Shown: one piece after another, positions 30,901-41,862 of the stretch | Layout: each line of letters starts with the position of its first letter | Numbering within the stretch: position 1 is the stretch's first letter | Source: Humulus lupulus | Lineage: Eukaryota > Streptophyta > Magnoliopsida > Rosales > Cannabaceae | Assembly (NCBI RefSeq): GCF_963169125.1 | Contig: NC_084795.1 | Location: 192,422,214 to 192,486,213, forward strand | Reading direction: 5' to 3' | DNA length: 64,000 nucleotides | Translations under genes and position numbers: made by a program | Notes under the pieces: generated by a model | What the model was told of the DNA's origin: nothing | Database searches by the model: none | The model's input: the letters and a program-made list of their open reading frames with translations, nothing else

Positions 30901-32276
30901 TTTACTTCAAAATTGAGAATCCGACCTCGCTGCGTTCTATCAACAAAAGTACCGTCTTATCAGTCAGACTTTTCCCCTATTTCTTGGCAATCCAGAAGCC
31001 ACAACACTATCCGGGGTTCTTTCAACTTGATTATCACGAATCTATCTTTACTAATTCCATCAAAGGAAGCACCGCCCTTGCGGCTCTAGCACTCATGCTC
31101 TAATCATCAACCATCAGTATAACTTTCCGAAATGAATTACCCAAATCACCAAACCCATCGATCTACGCTGTTGTTACCCTATCAGTCCAAACCGAACTTA
31201 TAAGTCCACCAGTCTCCACAGTTCAAATCATGTCTTTAAAATCTCTTCTAACCATTCGTCATCTAGGTTCTTTCCAGCCCATTAAGCCAGTACCTCAGCC
31301 CGAGTATCAATTCCAGGCATCCCTCTGCCTCAACATTTAACATAACCCTCTAATCAGGGTCTCTCATCCTCTTGACCATGGGTGGAATTAACTCTGCCCG
31401 TCTATTGATAAACCCCTTTTCACTCCGAATTCTCCTCAAAACCCGAGGATAACACCCTTTAAGCCTTTCATTTAGTACCCTTATCTGACCATACTTCACA
31501 GTAAACCAACACTTGTAACCTTACTGTTAAAACATCGAAATCAGCTATTTCCCCAGAGAAATCCGCTGTTCACCTATCCCATCTTGACTAACAAACTCCA
31601 CAGCTTACCCACACACTAGTGACCCTCTGTTGCTGCTTCCAGGGATAACTGGAGATCTCCACTCCAACTTATATCTAGAATCCTCCTTTCAACCCAATAT
31701 CAGATCCACAACCCTTCTAGGAACCAACAACTCGCGTTCGTCTGTCAAAACTGACCAAACTCCTGAACTCTGTGGTTCCTACTCTGAACCAAACCACCAC
31801 TAGGTCCAAAAATCCACAGGTATAATGCACACACAAGCATATACTAGTTCAAATCCACAATGTCACACATTTAGCTACCAGATTTAACATCACTAAGTAT
31901 ATCCAGGTCTCAACATGCTTCATGCAAGCAAATAAACGGATATAACTTATGAATTTAATTCAGAAAATTAACCACATACACTCAATATGCGAACCATTAT
32001 GCCAATATTCATCCACATGCATAATAATGTTATTCAGCATGCATCAATCTCAACATGCAATAATCAGGGGCCTAGCCCAACAGTATCTCCTGCATATGTC
32101 AACTCATTTCTCATGCTCCATATAGATAAGCAGGCAAACAGGGCAATCAAACATATATTCAAGCATATTAATCATTCATACCAACCAACCCTGAGTCGAG
32201 CTTGTCACTGACAGCGAGCGTACATGTTCGGTCGATCTCCAGAACCAATAAACCTTGGCTCGCTCTGATACCAAGT
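27997..32276 (-). other. Interior of element H, no coding capacity seen
   Basis: 4280 bp without an ORF above about 75 codons. The polypurine tract GAGGAGGGGATAGT (27997-28012 on minus) is at one end and the primer site at the other. Short frames (28346-28531 minus, 30525-30743, 30876-31103 and 31987-32211 plus) show no family motif. Confidence 0.7.
32262..32273 (-). other. Primer-binding site of element H (Met-initiator tRNA type)
   Basis: The minus strand reads TGGTATCAGAGC, the standard plant Met-initiator site, 3 nt after the 5' LTR. Confidence 0.85.
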
Positions 32277-34702
32277 TGTAACGCCCTACTTCCTTAGAGC
32301 CGTTACTAAGTGAGTTTTAAGACAAAGCAGTGTGCACTGAACTCGCTAACAGAGGTTTTGAAACAAAAGTGTGACTAATTAAAAGTTAGGGCTGTAATCT
32401 TTGAAAATGCGACGTTTCATTAAAAAGCTTCTAGTATTAAACACTTGGGATCCCAAAATAAGGTTTGAAACTATTTACATATTGAAATAAGTTTACAGTT
32501 GTTTAATCATAAAATCATAGATTATTACAGCCATTTTCGAATAAACCCCCAACCAAAGCAGTCGGGCAGGCCAAACATGTACGCGTCGCTTCACGCTCTC
32601 CGTACTCATGGTTGGTTGACTCAGCCATTGCCTTTACCTGCAACACAGAGCACCCGTGAGCCGAAGCCCAGCAAGAAAACTCATGTAGAACATAACATAT
32701 GCAATGTATACAGTTTATCATAACAGATAATCCACAAATAAACAAGTCAACCATTAGACTAAGAAAACACGGCCATGCCGCCCCAGAGACCTTACCAAAG
32801 CCCTGGGGTATCGGTTCTCACCGCGAGGATAACTCATGTATCCCTTGGGTCCCACCCTGAATATAGCATAACACATGTATCCACCGGGCCCCGCCCTGAC
32901 TATAGCATCCCATGTGCTAGGTGTTACTTTCGACCCACGGCCGCCCCGGCCTACGCCGTACTCGGCCCACGGCCGCCCCGGCCTACGCCGTACTCGGCCT
33001 ACGGCCGCCCCGGCCTACGCCGTACTCGGCCCACGGCCGCCCCGGCCTACGCCGTACTCGGCCCTTGCCGTTCATTTCATCATAATCACACATATAGTGC
33101 ATTCGAAATAATCATTCACACACATCATGATTCATTTAAGGTTAAACATTTGCACATAATATAATCTGGGGCCACGCCCTACAATCACACAGTGGGGCCA
33201 TGCCCTATTCTCGGGTGTTACGGTTTTCTTACCTGTATTCCGAGCCTCCTGATGCACTAAAGCCGCGAGCACGGTCCACTAGCACGAGCCTCTCCAATAA
33301 CCTAGTCACAACACACAAGAAACACCCTCAACACTAATCAAATCAAAAACCGCTTCTCGGGACCAATCCCACACTCTCGGGACTCCCAAACTCCTAAAAC
33401 AAATCATCGGAAACATCCCCCGAACCCCCGGAGCAAAAGCTCAAAAATGCAAACTTTCAAGTCCTGAAAATGGCCTAGCGCCGCGGCGCTACCTAAGAGG
33501 GCCGCGGCGCCCTGCCCAATAGGGCCGCGGCGCCCAGCAAGTCAGAAGCCTCCCCCTGCCCAGAAATAGCCTTGCGCCGCGGCGCCCAAGAACAGGGCCG
33601 CGGCGCTCCTACGCGAAACCCAGATTTCTGGGTTTTTCCCTGCGTTTTCCCCGAGCTAACTCCACTCCAAATCATCCCAAGAAGGTACCCAAGCCCCAAA
33701 ACCAAATCAAAACCCCACATAGACCATCTAGTAACCCATAAACATCATATCCCAACTCAATAACACAATCATACTCAAAATCCACCCATTTAATCTCAAC
33801 TTAAGAAATCTAAACCCATAAACCAAAAACATAAACCAAAGCTTGAAAAGCTTAAACCATGCATCAAATTCCTAAACCACAACAGAAATAAATCTTAAAA
33901 TTGCATAGAACCTTACCTTGAATGAAGAATCCAACCTTAAGCTTCCTTGGTTCATCCCCTAAGTCCTCAAATTTTCTGCTCCCTTCTTCTTCTTCATGCC
34001 CTAGCCTTTTCCCTCTCCTTTGTCTTCTCTTTAAATTTCAAAGCATCAAATGACTAAGTCCCCAAACCTTGTACCCCTTATACCCAGCTGCAATATACCA
34101 ATTTCCCAGCCAAAAGACCATTTTACCCCTTCATCAAAACCCTTTGCTAACTACACCTCAAGGGCACTCTAGTCCTTTCTCTTATATTGCAATTCTACCA
34201 TTTCTTTCACCTAACTTGTTACTCTCAGCAGTAACTAACGGTTACCCAGGTTACTAAATCTTCAATAACCATCACCTGCTAACTCTCAACTTAGCCATAA
34301 AATTCCCAAAGTACCCCTAGGCTCCTCCCGAGCCGGGTATAGAAATCTCGTTGTGACTCTTAAGTTGACTAACTCTCTAGGACCGTCTCGGCACGTGCAT
34401 CACAACAATAACACCACACTCACGTGGTACAATTCACAGAATACAATTATCACATATATGCCCTCAGCGGGCTAAAATTACCAGTTTACCCCTATCATGC
34501 AAACGGGGTCCACATGCATATCATTTCACCTAACATGCATACTAACCACATAGTCATGCGCCTCAATGTTCAATTAGTCATATAACATGCTTTAAATCAT
34601 AACCATGCATTTATCTCAAAGAATCACACATAAATCCCATTATGCCCTCCAGGCATGCTAATCAAGGCCCTTAAGCCTTATTAGCGAATTTGGGTCGTTA
34701 CA
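32277..34702 (-). repeat. 5' LTR of element H (2426 bp)
   Basis: Partner of 25539-27996. It has four rather than five copies of the 32-bp repeat. A GGTAA duplication follows. Confidence 0.92.
32932..33059. repeat. 32-bp GC-rich tandem repeat, four copies, in H 5' LTR
   Basis: Same unit as at 26195-26354, one copy fewer. Confidence 0.92.
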
Positions 34703-35216
34703 GGTAACGCTCCTGGGACGGCATGGCCGTATGTGTGTTAGATTATATGGACTGTGTGACTAGATTTGAGATATCTGCTGTAATGACTGTATGTTATGCA
34801 TATGTTATGTACTGTTTTAGTTTTCTTGCTGGGCTTCGGCTCACGGGTGCTGCGTGTTGCAGGTAAGGGCAAAGAGAAAGTCAACCAGCCATGAGTACGG
34901 AGAGCGTGGGGGCGGCGCATACATGTTCGGTCTGCCCGAATGTCTTGGTTAGGGATATTTTTGAGAAATGGCTGTATAAACCCTAATTTTGATGGTTAAT
35001 TACTTATAGTCTTGTTTTGAGTTGTAAATATTTTGTAAACTGAGTTATGGGATCCCGAATGTTAAACTCTTAAACTTTTAATGAAATAGAGTAACTTTTA
35101 AAGATTACAGCCTAGACTTTAACTTAATCACACTTTTTGTTAAAAACCTCGTTTAGCGAGTTGATTGCACATTTTAACTTCACTTAGTAACGGCTCTGAG
35201 GTAGTAGGGCGTTACA
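34703..35216 (+). repeat. LTR I, right part
   Basis: Continues LTR I after the H insertion and ends TAGTAGGGCGTTACA at 35216, like the H LTR end. It contains TTTTCTTGCTGGGCTTCGGC and the GTACGGAGAGCGT block, also in H. Confidence 0.78.
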
Positions 35217-35471
35217 CTAGGGCTCGACCAAGAGAAAAAAAGAAGAAGAAGAGGAAATGAGAACAGAAAGGCTTGTTCAAAGCTTCAAAACTTTTCTTTT
35301 GGTTTTTCCTTCCTTTTTATTTTTCTTAGAAAGAAAATGAGTGAGAAGAGGGGGAATGGGCTGAGATAATTTGGAGAGGGCGATTTGGGTAAAAAAAATT
35401 ACCATTTCATATATATTTTTTAATTCTTTGCTCAATAAACTTACCACTTACAACTAATGATATTTACCCAC
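35217..35471. other. Short intervening stretch, nothing recognised
   Basis: Purine-rich then AT-rich DNA between LTR I and LTR F. No ORF or repeat could be supported. Confidence 0.4.
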
Positions 35472-35937
35472 TGTTGACTGCGTTTTTAGCCAACGACGTG
35501 AGAACGTCAATTACGACAAGCCTTCAAGAGAAATAAAAACGACACAGACGGTTTAATCAACAAAAAGTAAAGAACACAAGAGATTTTTATAGTGGTTCAG
35601 CCCCGATTGTCGGTAATAGCCTAATCCACTTAGAGTTGTGATTTATATATCTGTACTCAAGATCAGATGGACTGAGCCAACTGAGTTTCTTCAGTACTGA
35701 TGGCAAAAATACAAGAATTCTCTCTCTAGAATACTCAGACCCAACTATCTCTCTCTAGAATACACAGTCCTAATTTTCTCTCTCTAGAAAGAAGAAGTAG
35801 AAGAAGCCCCTCTCTCATCCCATAAGCTCTCTATTTATAGGCCTGGGATCCTCAACTGATATCCCCTTATGATAAGGATATTTTATTATATTTATTACAT
35901 TTATTACATTTAAACACTCAAAATTCGAAATGTAACA
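35472..35937 (-). repeat. 3' LTR of element F (466 bp)
   Basis: TG...CA ends, polypurine tract on the interior side, internal TATA box on minus, and a TCTCTCTCTAGAATAC duplication near 35720-35765. Confidence 0.7.
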
Positions 35938-36059
35938 AACCCCCCATTTGTAGGAAGAATGAGAGATTCCCGTGTATGTTGTTGAAGCTGTCTTCGGGAA
36001 TCTTGACTTAGTCTCCTCTAGCTAGTTGATCCACCCCCTACTGACCACTCATGCAAGTG

Positions 36060-36305
36060 TTGGTCGGACGTGCATGGTGGTAGGACATGCTTTCGTGGGT
36101 TGAACGTGCATGGTGGTAGGACATGCACTTCTCTCCTCTATCATGGCACTCTCCTCTAGCATGCCATGTTCCTCCTTGAACCAATCTCCTTGGCTTCTCC
36201 TCGGACCAAGGTGGTCCGAGGCAACCTTCTTGGCACCTCACCTTGGACAACATTGAGGCAACCTCCTTGGCACCTCACCTTGGACAACATTGAGGCAACC
36301 TCCTT
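36060..36305. repeat. Duplicated segments in element F interior
   Basis: GTGCATGGTGGTAGGACATG occurs twice (36069, 36106). GAGGCAACCTYCTTGGCACC plus the following CTCACCTTGGACAACATT also occurs twice (36217, 36252). Confidence 0.75.
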
Positions 36306-36463
36306 AGCATCTCCCAAACATGTCCGATCGAACATTGTATAGGCTCTCCTTATCAAAATCTAAGTCTCCATCCTCTTGCATGAGACTCCTCCTCCTTAGC
36401 TACTTACCTTGGACATGTTCGAGCCAACACTTAGGAAACCTTGGGAGGCTTGCCTCCTACACA

Positions 36464-36675
36464 CCCTTGGGGTCTCTTAGGACCACATCCTCCTTGGGGT
36501 CTCCTAGGACCACATCCTTCTTGGGGTCTCCTAAGACCACTTTCTCCTTGGGGTCTCCTAAGACCACTCCCTTGGGGTCTCCTAGGACCACATCCTCCTT
36601 GGGGTCTCCTAGGACCACTCCCCTTAGCTCTCCTAGAATGCATTCTCCTTAGCCTCCTAGGATGCATTCTCCAAT
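36464..36675. repeat. 27-bp tandem repeat in element F interior
   Basis: CTTGGGGTCTCCTAGGACCA plus about 7 bp repeats at about 36464, 36493, 36521, 36548, 36572 and 36599, then two diverged units. Open frames on both strands here are repeat artefacts. Confidence 0.85.
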
Positions 36676-36682
36676 TTTTGGG

Positions 36683-37162
36683 TATAACACCCACCACAAA
36701 ACTATCAAATTGTTTTAATCCCACTTAGCCTAAGGTAAATAATAAATGGTAACACCAAAATATTATTTATACCCTTATAATTTGATTTTGTGAAAAACGA
36801 AATTTCCACACTTAGGCTTGATTAAGAATTTTTCATTAAAATGCACTAAAAATTATTTTTCCAAAATTCATTCAAATTAAAAATCATTCAATATTTTGTT
36901 AATAATTTTATGCCCAAAATATTTTTGGCATAATATATTCCTTAAATTTTATTATTTGAGATTTTTCCCTTAATCGAGGGTATTGAGTTCAGTCTAAAAC
37001 CTAGAGTTTCTATTTTCTTGCAACTACTCTATATATATTTTCGGCTAACAATCTCATCATAAAAATTGGTTTCCCAATATAAAATATTGTAAACCTATTC
37101 ACAACAGGGAACATTGTCCCAACTTGTTTGTCTAAAAAATGCCTGAAATGCGGGTCGTTACA
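36683..37162 (-). repeat. 3' LTR of element J (480 bp)
   Basis: On plus it runs TATAACACCCACC to GGGTCGTTACA. The adjoining pol end with GTTTCGAGGGCAAAACTTC fixes it as a 3' LTR on minus. Confidence 0.65.
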
Positions 37163-37258
37163 ATACGTACATTCTATAGAAGTTTTGCCCTCGAAACATA
37201 AAATAAATGAGGATACAATTCCTTATTCTTGTCAATCGATTCCCAAGTTGCTTCTTCG
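37163..37258 (-). pseudogene. Element J pol C-terminus (downstream of K)
   Basis: Encodes EEATWESIDKNKELYPHLF, the usual end of a chromovirus polyprotein. Separated by the K insertion from the rest at 39302. Confidence 0.65.
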
Positions 37259-39296
37259 TGTTGGTATTAAATTATCAAATCAAAGGTACGCAGCGGAATA
37301 TATGGACCCATTTTAATAAATATTAATACCAGCTAGGATCATATACATATATAAATATTAAATCGCATACAAATAGATCAGAGATTACTTCTTGTAGCCT
37401 ATCAAGTGTCCTTGAGTCTTTTTGTATAAATCAACGATCTTCCTATCCGGTGTTCTGAGATCTCACACCCTGATCTTCCAGATCAATCATCAAACACACA
37501 AGGACGTGTGTGGGCACATAGGATTCAAAAGGTTTATTTATGTGACTCCCTAGATGTACTTAACACATGAGATCTAAAGAGTTTTGACAGAGACACAGTT
37601 TAGAATAGTTTTCAGGTTTAGAGAAAACTATCGCTTTAGAGAGAGAGTCTGATTAACCATTATTATCTGAATATCACGTATATCAGATTTATAAAAATAT
37701 TTAATCTAATTAAATAATCTTTATTTAATTAAAATACAATTCAAATTAAAACTGATTAGATATTTTCATTTAATTATCTATTTAAATAATATTTAAAAAG
37801 AATAATTAAATAATTGATTAAACAAATTTATTTAAAATTGAAAATTCAAATCCCAGGGATAAAAACCATGATGCTAGGCACCACACAATGTACTATACAG
37901 TGTGTGTCGCCCAACTCTATTAGGGTTTCCCTAATTTTTTCATTTATTTATTTAATCAACTTTTAAGACAAGATATTTATTCCAACATAAATATCAGTTA
38001 ATTTAAAATTAACTTTATCTTAAAATATCAGTTTTAAATTAAATAAATAAGTATCATATTATTAATAAGATATTTATTATTTTCTCTATTTATATTAATC
38101 CAAACAAGATTAATATTAGTTCTAACATATAGTTTATCAAAATAAAAACTATATGGTTAAATGATTAATTAATTCACAATTAATCAATTACCCATAATTA
38201 TCAAATAATTATTTCCTTGCCCTAGAAAATTAATTCATTTGCAACTTAGTCCTTTCTCTTAACAAATTTTTCTTTTGACATCCTTACCATTGACAGTGTA
38301 GGACAAAGTTGATCTGGGGACCATGGACCTATAATACGAAGCTCCAATAACCCAGATTATTAATTAAACTCTTTAATCTAATAATCTTATTTATTAATTC
38401 CATGATTACTCCACTATAATTATGGAATTGCACTTTAAATATTTATAGAATTATATTTAGAGAGTTTTCTCTAGTAGTCCATTGATATAATCAATACATG
38501 TAGTTCTGTCCTCCATTATTGATTCGTTAATTAGAGCTGGTCAAAATTATCTTTTTACCCTTCTAATTACCTCTTGATCCTTAAGTACTATCAATTCACT
38601 AGCGAATAATTAATCTATAATCTAATTATAAATTTGAGCTCAATAACTATTCAGTTCCAGAATCAACCCTTAAGGGAACTAATATTCGATCCATTAGGAA
38701 AGCATGGATTCCAATATTGTAATTCATGTTCCCAGCCATCCATGATATTGAATCTCCAAAACAAAAGTCATTAGCCTCATTATTCTAAGAGACCTGAACG
38801 AGTGAATCAAAAGATCCAACAAACATAAATAGGAGTTCATGAATACTCGGGATTTAGACTGATCTACAAATGATCATCTGTTATGATAAGAATTAAATCT
38901 TTACGTCAAACGACAAGTTTATAAAGATAATTAATTCTCATCATTCCTATCATATATAATATCTATTATATACAACACATTTACTAAGATGTCTATCCAC
39001 ATCAGTAATCTGAATCTAGATTACTTGCATCTTGTATGCTTAGCAAACCGTACTAGTAACCATTCATTAAAGATGCCTTATTTTAATATGTTACTGACTA
39101 TTTTATTCATTATTTATGATCTTAATTCTCTCGTACTAATACAATATCATATTATCATGAATGAATAGGGAATTTTCTTGATATTGTTATATAATTAATT
39201 CAAACAATATTTATAACATTCAAATATAATAAAATTGTACTTTTATTTAAAACCAATAAAATATCTTTACATGCTTTTAGGGCATTAATCCTAACA
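37259..39296 (-). mobile_element. Element K: Copia-type solo LTR (about 2.0 kb)
   Basis: On minus it starts TGTTAGGATTAATGCCCTAA and ends TTCCGCTGCGTACC...CCAACA, a classic plant Copia LTR. No primer site or coding region was found inside. The 5-bp flanks are CTTCG (37254-37258) and TTTTG (39297-39301), alike except for two C-to-T changes. It splits element J pol. Large parts align with L in reverse orientation. Confidence 0.68.
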
Positions 39297-39301
39297 TTTT
39301 G

Positions 39302-40216
39302 ATGCAGTTGTTACACCACTGCACCTTCACTATAACAATAGTTTTGTTTCTCAACTCGTTGTCTTTTCAGTCCAGGATCACCACCGATTTTTCTTCTTCA
39401 TTAAGCTGGGGATCCATACCTAATTGCTCGTAGCTGAGTACATGAGTGGGATTTTCTATGTATTTTCTCAACATAGAAACATGAAACATGTCATGCACTT
39501 GAGACAAGGTGGGTGGAAGAGCTAATCAGTGTGCTACTTCTCTGATTCTTTCCAATATCTCAAAAGGTCCAATATATTGGGCTAATTTCTCTTTCTTCCT
39601 AGAATGCATAGCTCTTTGTAGTAGAGATATTTTCAATAGAACCTTATCTCCAACCTCGAACACTAGAGGTTTCTTTTGTTGGTCAGTGTATTTGAGTTGT
39701 CGACCAACTCAAGTTTGCAACCATTTCCGTATCTTCTGGGTATCTTCGGTGACTTGATCGGCATCGTCAGATCCTAATAAATTTCTTGCACCAACTTCAT
39801 GCCAATGAATTGGTGATCGAAATATCCTCTCGTAGAGTTCTTCATACAGAGCCATCTTGATCGAATCATGATAATTGTTATTGTAATTGAACACTATCAA
39901 TGGAAGTTTCTCGTTCCAAGACCCTTTAAAATTGAGCGTGTAGGCTCTTAACATGTCCTCCAGGGTTGAAATTATTCATTCACTTCGACACTCCATTGGA
40001 TTTTGAAAGGTGGTGCTAAACTTTAGCCTATTTCCCAATCCCATTTGCATTATTTTTCAAAATGTCGAAGTGAAGTGCCCATCTGGATCAAATCGGTACC
40101 CCGTGAAGTCTCACAATTTCTACTATATATATCTGCCAACTTTCCATAAAATAAGTTATCTTAATTGGCAAGAAATGCGATAATTTGTTCAATCTATCTA
40201 CAATGACTCAAATCAT
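39302..40216 (-). pseudogene. Element J integrase C-terminal half and chromodomain-like tail (decayed)
   Basis: From 40210 downward the minus strand encodes VIVDRLNKLSHFLPIKITY, then EIVRLHGVP and (39954-39709) LRAYTLNFKGSWNEKLPLIVFNYNNN. The C-terminal part near 39480-39300 reads like VLSYEQLGMDPQLNEEEKSV and VQWCNNC. Several stops and shifts. Homologous to the intact-frame integrase of G, which has LRASVLDFGGSWSKYLPMIEF. Confidence 0.7.
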
Positions 40217-41601
40217 TGCTGGGAATTGTGCCCTGAAAGCATATATAGTAGACATTGTTTTATGAAATAAATAAATTGAATTTGTTATGCATATGGACTA
40301 TATTATTCTGTGATAATATTATGTAAAAATCAGAAAAATTCCTAAGTTCATATATGTGATCTCAAACACGTTTTGATACGGGAGGATTGTGTTTGAGATA
40401 AATGAACTTGAATAGTTCGCAGTAAAATAAAATTATGGAATCTTTAGATTAAATACTGCAACTACGGTCCACTAGTATTATGAATATATGTGATCTAGAT
40501 CCGGATCAGTAGTGTAGTAGGACACTTTAGTGGAGGTACTTTATATATTAGAGAATATATAGAACTGGACTAGATATGTTTATTAATACTTAGTTAAATA
40601 TAGTTTCAAAGTATTAATTAAATATATCAACTGATGATCATATACAAATAGATCTTAATCCTAAAGTTACTATGAACTCCTGTTTATGTTATATGAGTTC
40701 TTGGATTCACTCGTTAGGGTCTGTCAGAATAATCAAGCTAGAAACTTTTGTTTCGGGAACTCATTAATGTAAATGGCTTGGGACATAATATACAAATATG
40801 AAATCAATACCTTCTCGCATGAGATTGAATAATGGTTCTCTTAAGGGTTAACTTTTGGAACAGAAAGGTTCTTGAGCTCAAATTCATAATTTAGTTATGA
40901 ATTAACCTTCAATAGTAAAGTCAATGGTACTTAAGGAAACAAAAGATAATTAAAAGGGTAAAGTGGTAATTTTATTCCCGATTAATTATGAACCATTATT
41001 AGAGGGCCAATTTGTATGCAATGATTATATCAATAGACGCTTTATCATTACAAAGTACTCAGTAAATGAAATGTCTATAATTACAAGAGTGCAGTCTCAT
41101 ATTTATAGTGGAATAATCATGAGATTAATAAATTAAGATTATTTAATTAAAGAGTTTAATTAATAATCTCAAATTTATTGGAGCTTGAAATTACAGGTCC
41201 ATAGGTCCCCCACATCAGCTATATCAACACTATTCAAGGTAAGAGTTGATATGTAGGGAAAAATAGTTGAAAGGCATAATTAAGAAGATTCTTCGGGCCA
41301 AATATGTAATTATATGATGATAGTGATTAATTAATTAATAACAAATTAGTTGTGATTAACAAAATTAATTAATATTTAATTATTGTATAATTTTTGAAAT
41401 TATATTAAATAAATAAATAATTTTCAAATTTTAATTAAATAAATAATTAATTATAATTTTCAAAATTATAATAAATTAAATATCTAATTTTTGAAATCAT
41501 TGGGTTTAATTAATTGGTAGAATTAATTAAATATCTTTATTTGTGTGGGAGATAATAATCTGATAAGTTCAATTTGGATTTGAATTTAAAAGATTGATAT
41601 T
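40217..41601 (+). mobile_element. Element L: Copia-type LTR, truncated at its 3' end
   Basis: Starts TGCTGGGAATTGTGCCCTGA and shares long segments with K in opposite orientation (GAGCTCAAATTYATAATT, AAAGAGTTTAATTAATAATCT, GGAGCTTGAAATTACAGGTCC). Ends abruptly where D begins. No coding region. Confidence 0.62.
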
Positions 41602-41862
41602 TGTTGACCCACGATTTAGCCAACTGACACGGAGTCAAAATATGAATGATATAGACGAATATATATAGATAATAACGTAATGACAAAAGTAAAGAAAACA
41701 CAGTAATTTATAGTGGTTCGGCCCCAGAATCTGGTAATGACCTACGTCCACTTAGAATGATATTGATATGGGATCAAAAGTGTGATCAGAGAACTTGGGT
41801 TCAATGAGTTTCAACACTCCTCATAAACAATACAAGTTTTCACAGATAATTTCTATATCTCT
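41602..41862 (-). repeat. Element D LTR fragment
   Basis: Ends TGTTGACCCACGATTTAGCC (plus), like A's LTR end reversed. Similarity to A fades at about 41862, where protease coding starts. Confidence 0.7.

Larger units (their letters stand above)
25539..34702 (-). mobile_element. Element H: young non-autonomous chromovirus-type element (LARD-like)
   Basis: 9164 bp bounded by two long LTRs and a perfect GGTAA duplication (25534-25538, 34703-34707). Minus orientation follows from the Met-initiator-type primer site beside the right LTR and the polypurine tract beside the left LTR. The interior (27997-32276, 4280 bp) has no long ORF and no recognisable gag or pol. Only its 3' tip keeps the AATTTCGAGGACGAAATTT motif typical of Tekay/Del chromoviruses. 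About 20 substitutions were counted by eye between LTRs of about 2.4 kb (under 1%), so the insertion is recent. It sits inside LTR I of the same family. Movement would need proteins from a relative such as G. Confidence 0.88.
35472..36682 (-). mobile_element. Element F: 3' end of a Tat-like retrotransposon
   Basis: LTR at 35472-35937 (TGTTGACTGCG...ATGTAACA). The minus strand has the tract ACAAATGGGGGGTT before it and a TATA box (CCTATAAATAGAGAG near 35835). The interior to 36682 is repeat-rich and noncoding. The rest is cut off by element J. The LTR shares TGTTGAC, GTGGTTC and GCCCC landmarks with A, B and D, but is a distinct family. Confidence 0.65.
36683..40216 (-). mobile_element. Element J: decayed chromovirus, 3' LTR plus end of pol, interrupted by K
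   Basis: LTR at 36683-37162 (minus, TGTAACGACCCGC...). Next to it is the end of pol (EEATWESIDKNKELYPHLF). The Copia LTR K then interrupts, and pol resumes at 39297-40216 with the integrase C-terminal half. The upstream part is cut by L. The terminal G of the LTR end has mutated (TATAACACCC). Confidence 0.7.

Noticed and set aside
36320..36728. Overlapping open frames on both strands rich in Leu-Gly-Ser-Pro or Gly-Pro-Arg-Arg
   Set aside because: Produced by the 27-bp tandem repeat of element F.
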